Of a stretch of DNA of 64,000 bases, positions 44,333 to 53,642 are shown piece after piece. Source of the stretch: Sphingobacterium lumbrici. GTDB taxonomy: Bacteria > Bacteroidota > Bacteroidia > Sphingobacteriales > Sphingobacteriaceae. The stretch spans positions 124,001 through 188,000 of the forward strand of contig NZ_SRZY01000023.1 of the NCBI RefSeq assembly GCF_006476045.1, written 5' to 3'. Under the pieces are notes generated by a model. The model was not told the DNA's origin and ran no database searches. It saw nothing but the letters and a program-made list of their open reading frames with translations. The position numbers were made by a program, and so were the translations under genes. Numbering within the stretch: position 1 is the stretch's first letter; each line of letters starts with the position of its first letter.

Positions 44333-45391
44333 TTAGTTATAAAATTGCCTTAATGCGGCTATTAAATTCTTGTTTTCTTCGGGGGTCCCCACTGTAATAC
44401 GAAGACATCCTTCACAAAGCTCGACTTTAGAACGGTCACGAACGATAATACCTTTGCTTACCAAATACGTGTATAATGCTCTCGGTTCTTGCAATTTAAC
44501 CAATATAAAATTAGCATCCGAAGGGGTAATATGATACACCTGTTCGAATTTTTCTAAATGTGACGCTAACTTATCCCGCTCTGCCACGGCCTCTTTAATC
44601 CACTCGTTCACAATATCGACTCCGTTCAATGCTTCCAAAACCAATTCTTGTGTAGCTTGATTTATATTATAAGGAGGTTTTATTTTATTGAATATATCGA
44701 TTATTTCTTTACTCGCGAATGCCATACCCAAGCGTAAAGCCGCCAATCCCCAAGCTTTAGAAAGGGTTTGAAGGATCACCAAGTTCGGATATTCTGCCAA
44801 TTCTTGTGTAAATGATTTGTGTCTCGAATAATTGATATACGCTTCATCGATAACTACGATACCCGGGAAATAGGTAAGAATAGTTTCTATATTTTTTCTA
44901 TTGATGCTATTTCCAGTAGGGTTATTCGGTGAACAGATAAAGATCATTTTTGTATTGGTATCGATGGCCTCTGCAATATTTTCCATATCCAATTCGTAAT
45001 CTGCCGTCAGGTTTACTTTACGGACAGGTACATCGTTTATATTAGCAGATACCTCATACATGCCGTATGTGGGTGGTACAAGAATAACATTGTCCAATTG
45101 TGGACGACAAAACGCACGATATAAAATATCAATAGCTTCGTCGCTACCGTTGCCTAAAAATATATTTTCGACAGGAACACCTTTTATAGCAGACAATTTA
45201 TGTTTCACCTGATGCTGTAAAGGATCCGGATATCGGTTGTAATGCTGTGCTAACGGAGATCCAAAAGCATTTTCATTCGCATCCAATAATACGGAAGCCT
45301 CGCCTTTAAATTCATCGCGCGCTGATGAATAGGGAACCAAATTTTTTATATTGTCCCTTAATAACGTGTTTAAGTTGAAAGACATATTCAT
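44333..45391 (-). CDS. hisC: Histidinol-phosphate aminotransferase
   Basis: PLP enzyme of histidine synthesis (step 7), fold type I. The 352 residues carry the PLP lysine in Thr-Leu-Ser-Lys-Ala-Trp-Gly (Lys212), Ser-Pro-Asn-Asn-Pro-Thr-Gly, Ile-Asp-Glu-Ala-Tyr and the phosphate-binding Arg in Arg-Leu-Gly-Met-Ala. An alternative start is the second Met at codon 3. It is first of the his genes here; upstream is RNase Z, so hisG and hisD, which often lead such operons, must be elsewhere or missing. Confidence 0.96.
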   Translation of the reverse strand: MNMSFNLNTLLRDNIKNLVPYSSARDEFKGEASVLLDANENAFGSPLAQHYNRYPDPLQHQVKHKLSAIKGVPVENIFLGNGSDEAIDILYRAFCRPQLDNVILVPPTYGMYEVSANINDVPVRKVNLTADYELDMENIAEAIDTNTKMIFICSPNNPTGNSINRKNIETILTYFPGIVVIDEAYINYSRHKSFTQELAEYPNLVILQTLSKAWGLAALRLGMAFASKEIIDIFNKIKPPYNINQATQELVLEALNGVDIVNEWIKEAVAERDKLASHLEKFEQVYHITPSDANFILVKLQEPRALYTYLVSKGIIVRDRSKVELCEGCLRITVGTPEENKNLIAALRQFYN

Positions 45392-45440
45392 TGTCTACTA
45401 TTTTTCGAGGTGTAAATATGGGGAAAAATCTACAAAATCA

Positions 45441-46352
45441 CTAAACTAAATACCACTTACCTTCTTCAGAAAGATGTGTATTCGAAAATTTTGACTTTGC
45501 TTCGGTTAATAATGGGGTCAAATCTCGGTATCTGGCCGAATAGTGACCCATTAACAATTTGCCTGCTCCGATTTGTAATGCTACTTCAGCAGCCTCTAGT
45601 GCTGTACTATGAAACGTTTCCTCTGCCCGATCTACCATTTCGTGTAGAAAGGTAGTTTCGTGATAAAGCAAATCCACATGTTGGATAGCGGAAATATAGC
45701 CGGCAAATGCACGTGTATCCGAACAGTAGGCATAACTTCTAGATCGAGGCGCAGGCGACGTCAATTCAGAAGCGCTATATCGTGTACCATCTGTGCCTAT
45801 ACAATCGACTCCTTTTTTTAATTGAGAGAGAAAGACCGTAGGTACATTTAACTTTTCTATTTTTTCGCGAATCAGAGAAGCTGATCGCTTTCCTTCATCA
45901 AAACGAAAGCCTGTAGTCGGCACACGATGTTTCAACGAAAAAGAAGTAACCGTCAACATTTTAGTTTGTAAAATAACTTCAGATTCTTCCGAATTAGTCG
46001 AATGAAAAATGAGATCGTAACGCAATGTCGTATCAGAATGTTTAAACTGTATATCCAGAATTTCCTTGAGCGCTGAGGGCGCATACAAATGCAATTCACT
46101 CTTTCTCCCGCTTAAATTCATGGAAGATAATAGCCCTACCAGTCCAAAATAATGATCTCCGTGCAAATGGCTAATAAAAACATGAGATATCTTATTACTC
46201 TTTATCCCGTAGCGAAAGAGTTGCATCTGCGTACCTTCACCGCAATCAATCAAAAACAGCTGCTCATTGAAATTCAAAACTTGAGATGACGGATGCCGTT
46301 CGTACATCGGTGTAGCCGAACTATTTCCTAAAATCAACACTTCGAATTTCAT
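45441..46352 (-). CDS. rnz: Ribonuclease Z
   Basis: Zinc endonuclease that removes 3' trailers of tRNA precursors. The metallo-beta-lactamase motif Ser-His-Leu-His-Gly-Asp-His is at 61-67 (His62, His64, Asp66, His67). Further ligands are in Ser-Asp-Thr-Arg and His-Glu-Thr-Thr-Phe, and Met-Gly-His-Tyr-Ser-Ala-Arg-Tyr near the C-terminus. 303 residues, the short bacterial form. Its start overlaps the STAS gene stop as TAATG, indicating translational coupling. Confidence 0.96.
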   Translation of the reverse strand: MKFEVLILGNSSATPMYERHPSSQVLNFNEQLFLIDCGEGTQMQLFRYGIKSNKISHVFISHLHGDHYFGLVGLLSSMNLSGRKSELHLYAPSALKEILDIQFKHSDTTLRYDLIFHSTNSEESEVILQTKMLTVTSFSLKHRVPTTGFRFDEGKRSASLIREKIEKLNVPTVFLSQLKKGVDCIGTDGTRYSASELTSPAPRSRSYAYCSDTRAFAGYISAIQHVDLLYHETTFLHEMVDRAEETFHSTALEAAEVALQIGAGKLLMGHYSARYRDLTPLLTEAKSKFSNTHLSEEGKWYLV

Positions 46353-46723
46353 TATTCTCCCCTTAACTCGCGTTGTATTTCATTGCCGAAGATTAAATCT
46401 TCCGCTTTACTAATAGATTTTACAATGGTAAAGTTTCTTTCCAATCCGGCCATCCTTAAAAAATCCTCAATTTGTAAACATACGCCCGTAAGAATAAACA
46501 TTCCCCCTACAGCATTACATAGACGCTGAGCAAGCAATCCTACACGAATACCATCCCCATCTGATTCCTCCACATTCGACAGATCCAAAACGATATTACG
46601 TTGACCACTGGTATTACGTAACATGAACTCGCCTTTTAAAAATGCAGCCACCTCACCGTTTAAGAGCTTAGTTAAAGGTTCAATTACTACATATCTTTCG
46701 TGCTTATCTATCGTATATTTCAT
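46352..46723 (-). CDS. STAS-domain protein (anti-sigma-factor-antagonist-like)
   Basis: 123 residues forming one STAS domain: Tyr-Val-Val-Ile-Glu-Pro, then Asn-Ile-Val-Leu-Asp-Leu-Ser-Asn-Val and Gly-Gly-Met-Phe-Ile-Leu-Thr-Gly-Val. In SpoIIAA-type antagonists the loop is Asp-Ser-Ser/Thr-Gly with a phosphorylated Ser. Here it is Glu-Glu-Ser-Asp-Gly-Asp-Gly, keeping one Ser (54) with Asp after it. A partner kinase or anti-sigma factor is not visible in the window. Coupled to rnz by a one-base overlap. Confidence 0.8.
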   Translation of the reverse strand: MKYTIDKHERYVVIEPLTKLLNGEVAAFLKGEFMLRNTSGQRNIVLDLSNVEESDGDGIRVGLLAQRLCNAVGGMFILTGVCLQIEDFLRMAGLERNFTIVKSISKAEDLIFGNEIQRELRGE

Positions 46724-46801
46724 AATGCATTCATTTAATATATTGTCTATTAAGCCGTTATCAATATGCGACTATTTCACGAACCTACTTGCCTGTTTCT
46801 C

Positions 46802-47746
46802 TCAAAGTACGGCTAATGCACCTTTCACATTATTTTCAACTCGAATCAGTACCTCTTCCGCTTCGGGATAAACAAATTTTTCTCCCGTAATATGCTCATA
46901 CAACTCAATATAACGTTCTGAAATAGACGCTATGATCTCATCCGTCATCTCCGGAACTTGCTGGCCATCTTTACCTTGGAAGCCATTTTCAATCAACCAC
47001 TGACGAACAAACTCCTTCGAAAGTTGTTTCTGGGGCTCTCCTGCCGCCTGCCGCTCTTCATATCCTTCAGCGTAAAAATAGCGAGAAGAATCGGGTGTAT
47101 GAATCTCATCTATCAGATAAATTTCACCATCTTTTTTTCCAAACTCATACTTTGTATCAACCAGGATTAATCCTCGTTCCTTCGCGATCTCCGTTCCGCG
47201 TTGAAAAAGTGCTTTAGTATATTTTTCCAATTGTGCATAATCTTCTTCACTAACTATTCCTTTAACTAAGATATCCACTTTGGAAATGTCTTCATCGTGA
47301 CCTACTGCCGCTTTGGTAGTCGGAGTAATGATGGGCTCGGGAAGTTTGTCATTTTCTTTCAAGCCTTCAGCTAATACTTCACCACACAATTCGCGTCCGC
47401 CAGCAGCATAGGTACGCCAAGCATGTCCTGCTAAGTACCCACGAATGACCATTTCAACTTTAAAGGGCTCACACATCTGACCAATAGTGACACTAGGATC
47501 AGGTATCGATACGACCCAATTGGGTAAGATATCGGCCGTTGCTTTCAAAAACTTAGCCGCAATCTGATTTAATACTTGACCTTTATAAGGTATAGGCCGA
47601 GGTAATACGACATCAAAAGCCGAAATACGGTCTGACGCAACCATCACTAAATATTGATTATCGATCGTATACACGTCTCTAACCTTACCTCTATAAAAAG
47701 CAGTCTGCTTATCAAAATTAAAATTTGTTTCTTTTATCGCGTTCAT
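46802..47746 (-). CDS. purC: SAICAR synthase (phosphoribosylaminoimidazole-succinocarboxamide synthase)
   Basis: ATP-dependent ligation of aspartate to CAIR in purine synthesis. 314 residues, the longer type found in many Bacteroidota and fungi (E. coli has 237). Motifs: [29 protein letters not shown] and [11 protein letters not shown]. It follows phoH after 34 bases. Confidence 0.97.
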   Translation of the reverse strand: MNAIKETNFNFDKQTAFYRGKVRDVYTIDNQYLVMVASDRISAFDVVLPRPIPYKGQVLNQIAAKFLKATADILPNWVVSIPDPSVTIGQMCEPFKVEMVIRGYLAGHAWRTYAAGGRELCGEVLAEGLKENDKLPEPIITPTTKAAVGHDEDISKVDILVKGIVSEEDYAQLEKYTKALFQRGTEIAKERGLILVDTKYEFGKKDGEIYLIDEIHTPDSSRYFYAEGYEERQAAGEPQKQLSKEFVRQWLIENGFQGKDGQQVPEMTDEIIASISERYIELYEHITGEKFVYPEAEEVLIRVENNVKGALAVL

Positions 47747-47780
47747 ATATCATCGGTACACAACGTACCCCTTTTTTAGT

Positions 47781-48755
47781 CTAATTATTTAAATCGCCGT
47801 AAGCTTCTAAAATCCTCCTCACTAATTTATGACGAACTACGTCTGAACCGGTAAGATGTATAACGTCTATACCTTCTACATTTTCCAGTATCTTTACCGC
47901 AGTAGCCAATCCGGACTGTGTTTTTTTCGGCAAATCTATTTGCGTCAGATCGCCTGTCACGATAAACTTAGCGGTAGGCCCCATACGTGTCAAAAACATT
48001 TTGAGCTGCATATCTGTCGCATTTTGCGCCTCATCCAGGATCACAAAACAGTTATCCAATGTCCTGCCGCGCATAAATGCAAGAGGCGCCACTTCAATTG
48101 TTCTATTTTCTAAATATCCCTTTAACTTTTCTACGGGTATCATGTCATCCAACGCATCGTATAACGGACGTAAATAAGGATCCACTTTTTCTTTGAGGTC
48201 TCCGGGCAAAAAACCCAAATTCTCTCCAGCTTCTACTGCCGGACGTGTCAGAATAATACGCTTTACTTCCTTATTACGTAAAGCGCGTACAGCCAAAGCA
48301 ACTGCAGTATACGTCTTTCCTGTACCTGCCGGACCTATAGCAAAAAGAATATCGTTTTTATTAATACTCTCTACCATCTTACGTTGATTAGCTGTCCGGG
48401 CTCTGACAATCAAACCATTAGGCCCGTACACGATAGGTTCCCCTCTGAAGGCGACAGCCCCTTCTTCCGGCTTATCTTTTTTAACAGACGGCGAAGCAAC
48501 AACTCTTGAACGCAACAATTCCTCCAAATCCTGCGCCGACAAGGAATTAAATTTAGTAGCGTGATCCAATATCCCGTTAAAATATTCTTCAAAAACCTTC
48601 TGTTCAACCACTTCACCTAACACTTTCAATTCATCACCTCTTGCAACCAAACGCAACTTTGGAAATGCATTTTTTATAAACTCAAAGTTTTCATTTTGTG
48701 CTCCCCATAAGGAAACTAGATTTACACTATCTAGATTGATGATTAATTCGCTCAA
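47781..48755 (-). CDS. phoH: PhoH-family P-loop ATPase
   Basis: 324 residues. Walker A Gly-Pro-Ala-Gly-Thr-Gly-Lys-Thr at 141-148 and Walker B Phe-Val-Ile-Leu-Asp-Glu-Ala at 237-243; Ile-Val-Thr-Gly-Asp-Leu-Thr-Gln-Ile-Asp follows, as in PhoH/YbeZ. The family is linked to RNA metabolism and ribosome maturation together with YbeY; the exact activity is unsettled. The start is TTG at 48755: no upstream ATG is in frame and the N-terminus aligns with the usual family length. First gene of the purC-side minus-strand run. Confidence 0.93.
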   Translation of the reverse strand: MSELIINLDSVNLVSLWGAQNENFEFIKNAFPKLRLVARGDELKVLGEVVEQKVFEEYFNGILDHATKFNSLSAQDLEELLRSRVVASPSVKKDKPEEGAVAFRGEPIVYGPNGLIVRARTANQRKMVESINKNDILFAIGPAGTGKTYTAVALAVRALRNKEVKRIILTRPAVEAGENLGFLPGDLKEKVDPYLRPLYDALDDMIPVEKLKGYLENRTIEVAPLAFMRGRTLDNCFVILDEAQNATDMQLKMFLTRMGPTAKFIVTGDLTQIDLPKKTQSGLATAVKILENVEGIDVIHLTGSDVVRHKLVRRILEAYGDLNN

Positions 48756-48941
48756 ACTAATTTAATTTAACTTGTGATACCTTGTGGATAAATATAGATA
48801 AGATTTTCGATTTCCGAATGAGTTTTTGTCAATATCTTATATTAAAACATTCAAATTTACAAACTTAAATTGGCCAATTAAGAATTGTGAAAAATATTAA
48901 TTAATTTGAATGCTTTTAGCATGCAAAATGAGCAGTTTTAC

Positions 48942-48949
48942 TACTTTTG
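48942..48949 (+). promoter_or_regulatory. -7 element before the SAM hydroxide adenosyltransferase gene
   Basis: TACTTTTG, an exact TAnnTTTG match, 63 bases before the start codon. No well-spaced -33 element is apparent. Confidence 0.4.
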
Positions 48950-49012
48950 TAGCTTGATAAAGAATTCATAAAGCTATTTTTACCGCGTTCTAAAAGATAA
49001 CGTGCTATTGGT

Positions 49013-49801
49013 ATGGGAGTAATAACATTAACGACAGACTTGGGATATCGCGACTTTTATCAAGCCGCACTCAAAGGTAGCATTATATCATTGCTGCCTG
49101 ACGTTCGTTTGTTCGATATCAGCCATGAGATCCCTTCCTTCAATATCCAAAATGCAGCATTTATCTTACAAAATGCCTACCATTACTTCCCTAAAAACAC
49201 GGTTCACCTAATCGGAATAGATACTGTTTTTCAGGAGGGGGGGAGTTATGTAGCCATGAAACACAATGGACATTATTTTGTAGGAGCAGACAACGGGATA
49301 TTTAGCATTATATTGGGTGACGACAAAGCAGAAGAGCTGGTTGAAATCGAAGTGATGCAGGATCTTCGATTCCTTCACTTTCCACTGGCTGATATTTTGG
49401 CGAAAGCCGCCTGCCATATCGCCAAGGGAGGAGACATCAACGAACTAGGATCAAAAATCGATGAGCCGCTTAAAAAGAAACCCCTCCTTCCGATTATTGA
49501 AAACAACAATATCATCAAAGGACACGTTTCTTATATTGATTCTTTTGGAAACGTCATAAGCAATATCAGTAAAGATCTATTCAATCAGATTCAAAAAGGT
49601 CGAAATTTCACCTTATTTTTCAAACGCAATGAGACTATTGAAAAAATGAGCTGGCATTATAACGAAGTGTCTGAAGGTGAAAAACTCTGTCTTTTCGGTA
49701 TTAGCAATTATTTGGAAATCGCCATTAATAAAGGGCATGCGAGTAATCTGCTTGGTTTACACCAAGACGAAACCATTATGGTTAAATTTCTGGACAGATA
49801 A
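49013..49801 (+). CDS. SAM hydroxide adenosyltransferase (DUF62 family)
   Basis: Homologues hydrolyse S-adenosylmethionine to adenosine and methionine, and are relatives of fluorinase and chlorinase. The 262 residues open Val-Ile-Thr-Leu-Thr-Thr-Asp-Leu-Gly, then Asp-Ile-Ser-His-Glu-Ile-Pro (the conserved Asp/His site) and Val-Gly-Ala-Asp-Asn-Gly-Ile-Phe, then a C-terminal beta domain with Tyr-Ile-Asp-Ser-Phe-Gly-Asn-Val-Ile-Ser-Asn-Ile. No long halogenase-specific loop is obvious, so hydrolase is more likely than halogenase. Physiological role unclear. Divergent from phoH. Confidence 0.88.
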   Translation: MGVITLTTDLGYRDFYQAALKGSIISLLPDVRLFDISHEIPSFNIQNAAFILQNAYHYFPKNTVHLIGIDTVFQEGGSYVAMKHNGHYFVGADNGIFSIILGDDKAEELVEIEVMQDLRFLHFPLADILAKAACHIAKGGDINELGSKIDEPLKKKPLLPIIENNNIIKGHVSYIDSFGNVISNISKDLFNQIQKGRNFTLFFKRNETIEKMSWHYNEVSEGEKLCLFGISNYLEIAINKGHASNLLGLHQDETIMVKFLDR

Positions 49802-49961
49802 ATCTAAGGTTTGAGTGAAACAACCGATACACCCATCTGTCGATGAATGCATTTATGCATAAATACAAATGAATAATCAACCAAAGGAAACTCACTCATA
49901 CCATTGAGGGCAGATTTAGCAAAGTCATGCACAACAGGTCAAATACATAAAAATTATACAG

Positions 49962-50504
49962 ATGAAAAAAGTATTGTACGTTATTATATTAATATGCTTA
50001 GGTCATCCACTATTTTCTCAAAACTTAGCAGTTGATTCAGCTTTGTTCGAACAACAGCGCAGGCGGGTAAATACATTATTAGATGAACGTAGTCGCAAAT
50101 TTGAGGAATACAATATTTCGTTAGATCAGAAAACAGGCGTATTCGGAATCTTCAAAACGAAAGGAGACATGCAAAAATCCATTGACATCCTGAAAACGAT
50201 CGTCATCAACGACAACAAAATTTTCATAGAAGCACGTAAATTGCTTGACCTCAAAGACGTTGAACGCGAGAAGTTTCAGACGTTAGCTACAGAATTTGAC
50301 ACACAGGTAACGGCATATATGAAGACGATTTCCAAACTTCAGCAAGAAAACGATAAATTCAGAGCAAAAATAAAAAAACTAAAAAATGAAGGACAAAGCG
50401 GGAATAATATGTTCTACATCAGCTGCTTCATTATTGCTACACTCGGATTTATTATTTTCAGACAGCGTAAGGCATTAAAATCCCAAAAAGTGACGAAAGT
50501 TTGA
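49962..50504 (+). CDS. Uncharacterised envelope protein with coiled coil and C-terminal membrane anchor
   Basis: 180 residues with no family I can name. Visible parts: signal peptide (1-19, ending Phe-Ser-Gln), a charged helical region with heptad-like spacing (about 25-145: Gln-Gln-Arg-Arg-Arg-Val-Asn-Thr-Leu-Leu and later Lys-Leu-Gln-Gln-Glu-Asn-Asp-Lys-Phe), a hydrophobic segment (about 151-165) and a short basic tail. This predicts a periplasmic coiled coil tethered to the inner membrane, tail in the cytoplasm. It lies 62 bases before an ABC exporter gene that has its own promoter. Confidence 0.75.
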   Translation: MKKVLYVIILICLGHPLFSQNLAVDSALFEQQRRRVNTLLDERSRKFEEYNISLDQKTGVFGIFKTKGDMQKSIDILKTIVINDNKIFIEARKLLDLKDVEREKFQTLATEFDTQVTAYMKTISKLQQENDKFRAKIKKLKNEGQSGNNMFYISCFIIATLGFIIFRQRKALKSQKVTKV

Positions 50505-50534
50505 TAACCGCCAAACTTTATATCTTTATCTTTG
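50500..50534 (+). promoter_or_regulatory. Promoter of the ABC exporter gene
   Basis: TTTG at 50500-50503 and TATCTTTG at 50527-50534 (exact TAnnTTTG), spacer 23 bases, slightly long. Overlaps the end of the preceding gene and predicts a leader of about 30 bases. Confidence 0.5.
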
Positions 50535-50566
50535 CCTCTCGAAAATGGATATTAAGAATAGCATAG

Positions 50567-52402
50567 ATGGCCAGACCGAGATTGAATAGTGGGGATTCAC
50601 ATTCCGAGGATTTACCGAAACCCAAGCTAAATAAGGCATTAGTAAAGAAAGCATTTCAAATATTTTCTTACCTCAAACCTTACCGTACAAAATTTATGTT
50701 TGGGATGTTTTTTTTGATTCTATCAAGCCTTACCATGCTTACTTTGCCTGCGCTACTAGGTGCGATGATAGATTCCGCACAAGGACAACAAACTTATCCT
50801 TGGCTACCCAATAGCATTCTTTTCATCGGATCCCTCTCCTTAGGTATTCTATTTTTTCAATCCATAATGTCTTTTTTTCGAATCAGACTATTTGTAGAGG
50901 TTGCCGAAAAAGCATTGTCCAGCATTCGCCGAGACACCTATTATAAATTAATCACACTACCTATCGATTTTTTTGCCAATAGAAGAGTGGGCGAACTGAA
51001 TAGCAGACTCTCGTCCGACTTATCGCAGATACAAGATACGATGACTACCACTTTGGCGGAGATGATACGGCAGGCGATCAGCCTATCCTTAGGCGTAGTC
51101 TTACTGGTAATTGTGTCACCCAAGCTCGCTTTAATGAATCTGTGCATATTACCGATATTAGTAGTTACGGCCATATTTTTTGGAAGATTTATCCGAAGCC
51201 TTTCGCGACAAACTCAGGACCAATTAGCAGACTCCAACAGTATTGTTCAGGAAACCCTATTAGGCATTAGCAATGTCAAAGCCTTTGTCAACGAATTCTA
51301 TGAAGCGAAGCGATATTCCAAGAAATTGGATGCTGTTGTTAGCTTAGCTGTAAAAGGCGCTACGTATCGCGGAATATTTGCGTCTTTTATTATTTTCTGC
51401 ATATTTGGAGCCGTCATCGCGGTAATTTGGTATGGCGCTTCACTGGTATCTGCAGGAGAAATTACTGTAGGCGACCTGACAACTTATATTTTATATTCGA
51501 TGTTTGTCGCGGGGTCTATGGGAAGCTTTCCGGAACTATATGCCGGTGTCCAACGTGCATTAGGGGCCAGCGAACGTGTAATTGAGATATTGAATGAGGA
51601 AACAGAAGATATTAAAGTATCCGAAGAAGACAAAGAAATAAGCCGACCTATCCGAGGTAAACTCACATTCGATCATGTTGCCTTTGCTTATCCGTCAAGA
51701 CGCGATGTGCAAATTCTGAAAGATATATCTTTTACGGCCGAAGCTGGGCAGAAAATAGCGATAGTCGGTCCTAGTGGAACGGGTAAATCGACCATAGCTT
51801 CACTGATACTGCAATTTTATCAACCTCAATCGGGCGAAATCCGGTATGATGACAGCGTATATTCTAGTTTCTCGTTGACCGATATTCGGAATCAAGTGGC
51901 CATTGTTCCCCAAGATGTACTTCTGTTTGGAGGAACTATCCGCGAGAACATAAATTACGGCCGATTAGATGCCGATGCCGAAAGCATTATTATAGCCTCC
52001 AAACGTGCGAACGCTCATGACTTCATTATGGGATTTCCCGACGGATACGACACACTAGTAGGAGAAAGAGGCGTAAAATTATCTGGCGGACAGCGCCAAC
52101 GTATTGCTATTGCAAGAGCACTATTAAAAGATCCGGCTATTTTAATCCTCGATGAAGCAACCTCTTCTTTAGATTCTGAATCAGAAAGACTGGTACAAGA
52201 AGCATTAGAAGAACTGATGAAAAACCGAACATCTATTATCATTGCGCATAGACTTTCTACCATAAAAAACGCCGACACTATTTTAGTTGTTGAAAATGGG
52301 ATCATTTCGGACGCTGGAAACCACATCGATCTACTCTCAAAGGGAAGCGGTTTGTATCACCATCTATTCATGTTACAGTCTACCCAAAAGGTAGTGCGTT
52401 AA
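50567..52402 (+). CDS. ABC exporter, fused permease-ATPase (MsbA/multidrug type)
   Basis: 611-residue half-transporter working as a homodimer in the inner membrane. Six membrane helices (about 40-320), then the ATPase domain: Walker A Gly-Pro-Ser-Gly-Thr-Gly-Lys-Ser at 401-408, Q-loop Val-Pro-Gln-Asp near 447, signature Leu-Ser-Gly-Gly-Gln at 505-509, Walker B Ile-Leu-Ile-Leu-Asp-Glu at 525-530, and H-loop His-Arg-Leu-Ser-Thr. All catalytic residues are present. Lipid A export or drug efflux are both possible; context does not decide. Despite the ccmB gene downstream it is not a CcmA-type separate ATPase. Confidence 0.93.
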   Translation: MARPRLNSGDSHSEDLPKPKLNKALVKKAFQIFSYLKPYRTKFMFGMFFLILSSLTMLTLPALLGAMIDSAQGQQTYPWLPNSILFIGSLSLGILFFQSIMSFFRIRLFVEVAEKALSSIRRDTYYKLITLPIDFFANRRVGELNSRLSSDLSQIQDTMTTTLAEMIRQAISLSLGVVLLVIVSPKLALMNLCILPILVVTAIFFGRFIRSLSRQTQDQLADSNSIVQETLLGISNVKAFVNEFYEAKRYSKKLDAVVSLAVKGATYRGIFASFIIFCIFGAVIAVIWYGASLVSAGEITVGDLTTYILYSMFVAGSMGSFPELYAGVQRALGASERVIEILNEETEDIKVSEEDKEISRPIRGKLTFDHVAFAYPSRRDVQILKDISFTAEAGQKIAIVGPSGTGKSTIASLILQFYQPQSGEIRYDDSVYSSFSLTDIRNQVAIVPQDVLLFGGTIRENINYGRLDADAESIIIASKRANAHDFIMGFPDGYDTLVGERGVKLSGGQRQRIAIARALLKDPAILILDEATSSLDSESERLVQEALEELMKNRTSIIIAHRLSTIKNADTILVVENGIISDAGNHIDLLSKGSGLYHHLFMLQSTQKVVR

Positions 52403-52498
52403 ATTTTTGTTAATCGTATTTCTTCCAAACTTTTTGGAATAACAGTTGTTTTATTTGAAACAAGTAGATTACAGGAAATTATAAAAAAAGCACACGTT

Positions 52499-52876
52499 AT
52501 GGAAAAGAATAGAAACGGATTGGTAGCATTTGCATTATTAGGATTAGCCGTAGGTACAGTTGCATATTATTTACTAGGTACCGAAGACGGCAAGAAACAT
52601 CTAGATCGTGCAAATGAAGGAATCAAAGATCTTACCAGATCAATAAAGGAAATTTCTAAAAAAGAGGCAAAAAAAGCAGCCAAATTTGCTAAAACAGCAA
52701 AATCGGATTTAGAAGACCTTAAAGTTCGTGCTAAGGATGTCGGGAAACAAGTAATAGACAAAGCTTCTGAAAAGGCTACAGACTGGGCAAGTAAAGCTTC
52801 AGATGCCGCTCATAAATTTTCAACAAAAGCAGAAAATGTTGCAGACAAGGCAAAATCAGACATTCCTAATGTCTAA
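52499..52876 (+). CDS. YtxH-domain small membrane-anchored protein
   Basis: 125 residues: a short membrane helix near the N-terminus (about 10-26, Leu-Ala-Val-Gly-Thr-Val-Ala-Tyr-Tyr-Leu-Leu-Gly) followed by Thr-Glu-Asp-Gly-Lys-Lys, the YtxH hallmark, then a Lys/Ala/Asp-rich amphipathic helix to the end, with LEA-like repeats (Ala-Lys-Asp-Val-Gly, Ala-Ser-Asp-Ala-Ala-His). Members are often stress-induced; function unknown. Stand-alone gene. Confidence 0.85.
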   Translation: MEKNRNGLVAFALLGLAVGTVAYYLLGTEDGKKHLDRANEGIKDLTRSIKEISKKEAKKAAKFAKTAKSDLEDLKVRAKDVGKQVIDKASEKATDWASKASDAAHKFSTKAENVADKAKSDIPNV

Positions 52877-52955
52877 CCGACTCAGGACATCCGTTTAAGA
52901 AGGCTTTAGTTGGATCGCATGCAAATGTAAATTACGAATTACAAAGCATTTTATC

Positions 52956-52963
52956 TAAGTTTG
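52956..52963 (+). promoter_or_regulatory. -7 element directly before ccmB
   Basis: TAAGTTTG matches TAnnTTTG and ends six bases before the ccmB ATG at 52970, implying a leader of only a few bases or none. No clear -33 TTG. Confidence 0.45.
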
Positions 52964-52969
52964 CATGAA

Positions 52970-53629
52970 ATGAGTTTTTTTCAGCAAGTCAAAACTTTAA
53001 TATCCAAAGATGTCTTATTGGAATGGCGTTCTAAACATGCTATCAACAGCATCTTACTCTATATCGTATCTACAGTTTTTGTCTGCTATCAAGCATTCAA
53101 ATCTGTAGATACGCTAGTTTGGAATGCCTTATTTTGGATTATATTACTCTTCGCATCCATTAATGCGATCAGCAGATCCTTCGTTCAGGAAAGTCAATAC
53201 AGGCAACTTTACTATTACAGCATTGCAAGCGCTAAGGCGATTATCTTATCAAAAATAATATACAATATTTTGTTGATGACCTTTCTCTCCGTCATCGCCT
53301 ATTTGGTATATTCTGTTATTTTCAAAAATCCTGTTGGAGACCCTTCCCTGTATTTTATAGCCATCCTATTAGGCAGCATTAGTTTTGCTACAGTTTTTAC
53401 GATGGTATCGGGTATAAGTTCTAAAACCGGAAACAATAGCACAATAATGGCTATCCTTTCATTTCCGGTCATCATCCCTCTTTTAATCGTATTGATCAAA
53501 CTTTCTCAAAATGCACTTCAGGGGCTTGAGCGTAGTATCAGCTACGGAGAGATTGGGGTACTTTTAGCAATTAATGTAATTACTATTACAATATCTTTAT
53601 TGTTATTTCCCTACCTTTGGAGAGATTAA
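52970..53629 (+). CDS. ccmB: Heme exporter / cytochrome c maturation protein CcmB
   Basis: 219 residues from ATG 52970 (an in-frame TTG at 52961 lies inside the promoter element and is rejected). Six hydrophobic segments. Characteristic are Leu-Ile-Ser-Lys-Asp-Val-Leu-Leu-Glu-Trp-Arg-Ser-Lys at the N-terminus, Ala-Ile-Ser-Arg-Ser-Phe near 70 and Phe-Pro-Val-Ile-Ile-Pro-Leu-Leu late on. CcmB pairs with the ATPase CcmA and with CcmC to load heme on CcmE for cytochrome c assembly at the inner membrane. ccmA is not in this window. Starts the run ccmB-ccmC-ccmD. Confidence 0.92.
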   Translation: MSFFQQVKTLISKDVLLEWRSKHAINSILLYIVSTVFVCYQAFKSVDTLVWNALFWIILLFASINAISRSFVQESQYRQLYYYSIASAKAIILSKIIYNILLMTFLSVIAYLVYSVIFKNPVGDPSLYFIAILLGSISFATVFTMVSGISSKTGNNSTIMAILSFPVIIPLLIVLIKLSQNALQGLERSISYGEIGVLLAINVITITISLLLFPYLWRD

Positions 53630-53642
53630 AAATACGTATTCA

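Noticed and set aside
49013..49801. DUF62 protein as a fluorinase or chlorinase
   Set aside because: No halogenase-specific insertion was apparent and the Asp/His pattern fits the hydroxide (hydrolase) branch better; not proven.
50567..52402. ABC exporter as the missing CcmA partner of CcmB
   Set aside because: It is a complete fused permease-ATPase of MsbA type with six membrane helices; CcmA is a short soluble ATPase.
52922..52929. TACATTTG on the minus strand, facing away from ccmB
   Set aside because: No minus-strand gene lies in reach; an isolated 8-base match is expected by chance in AT-rich DNA.
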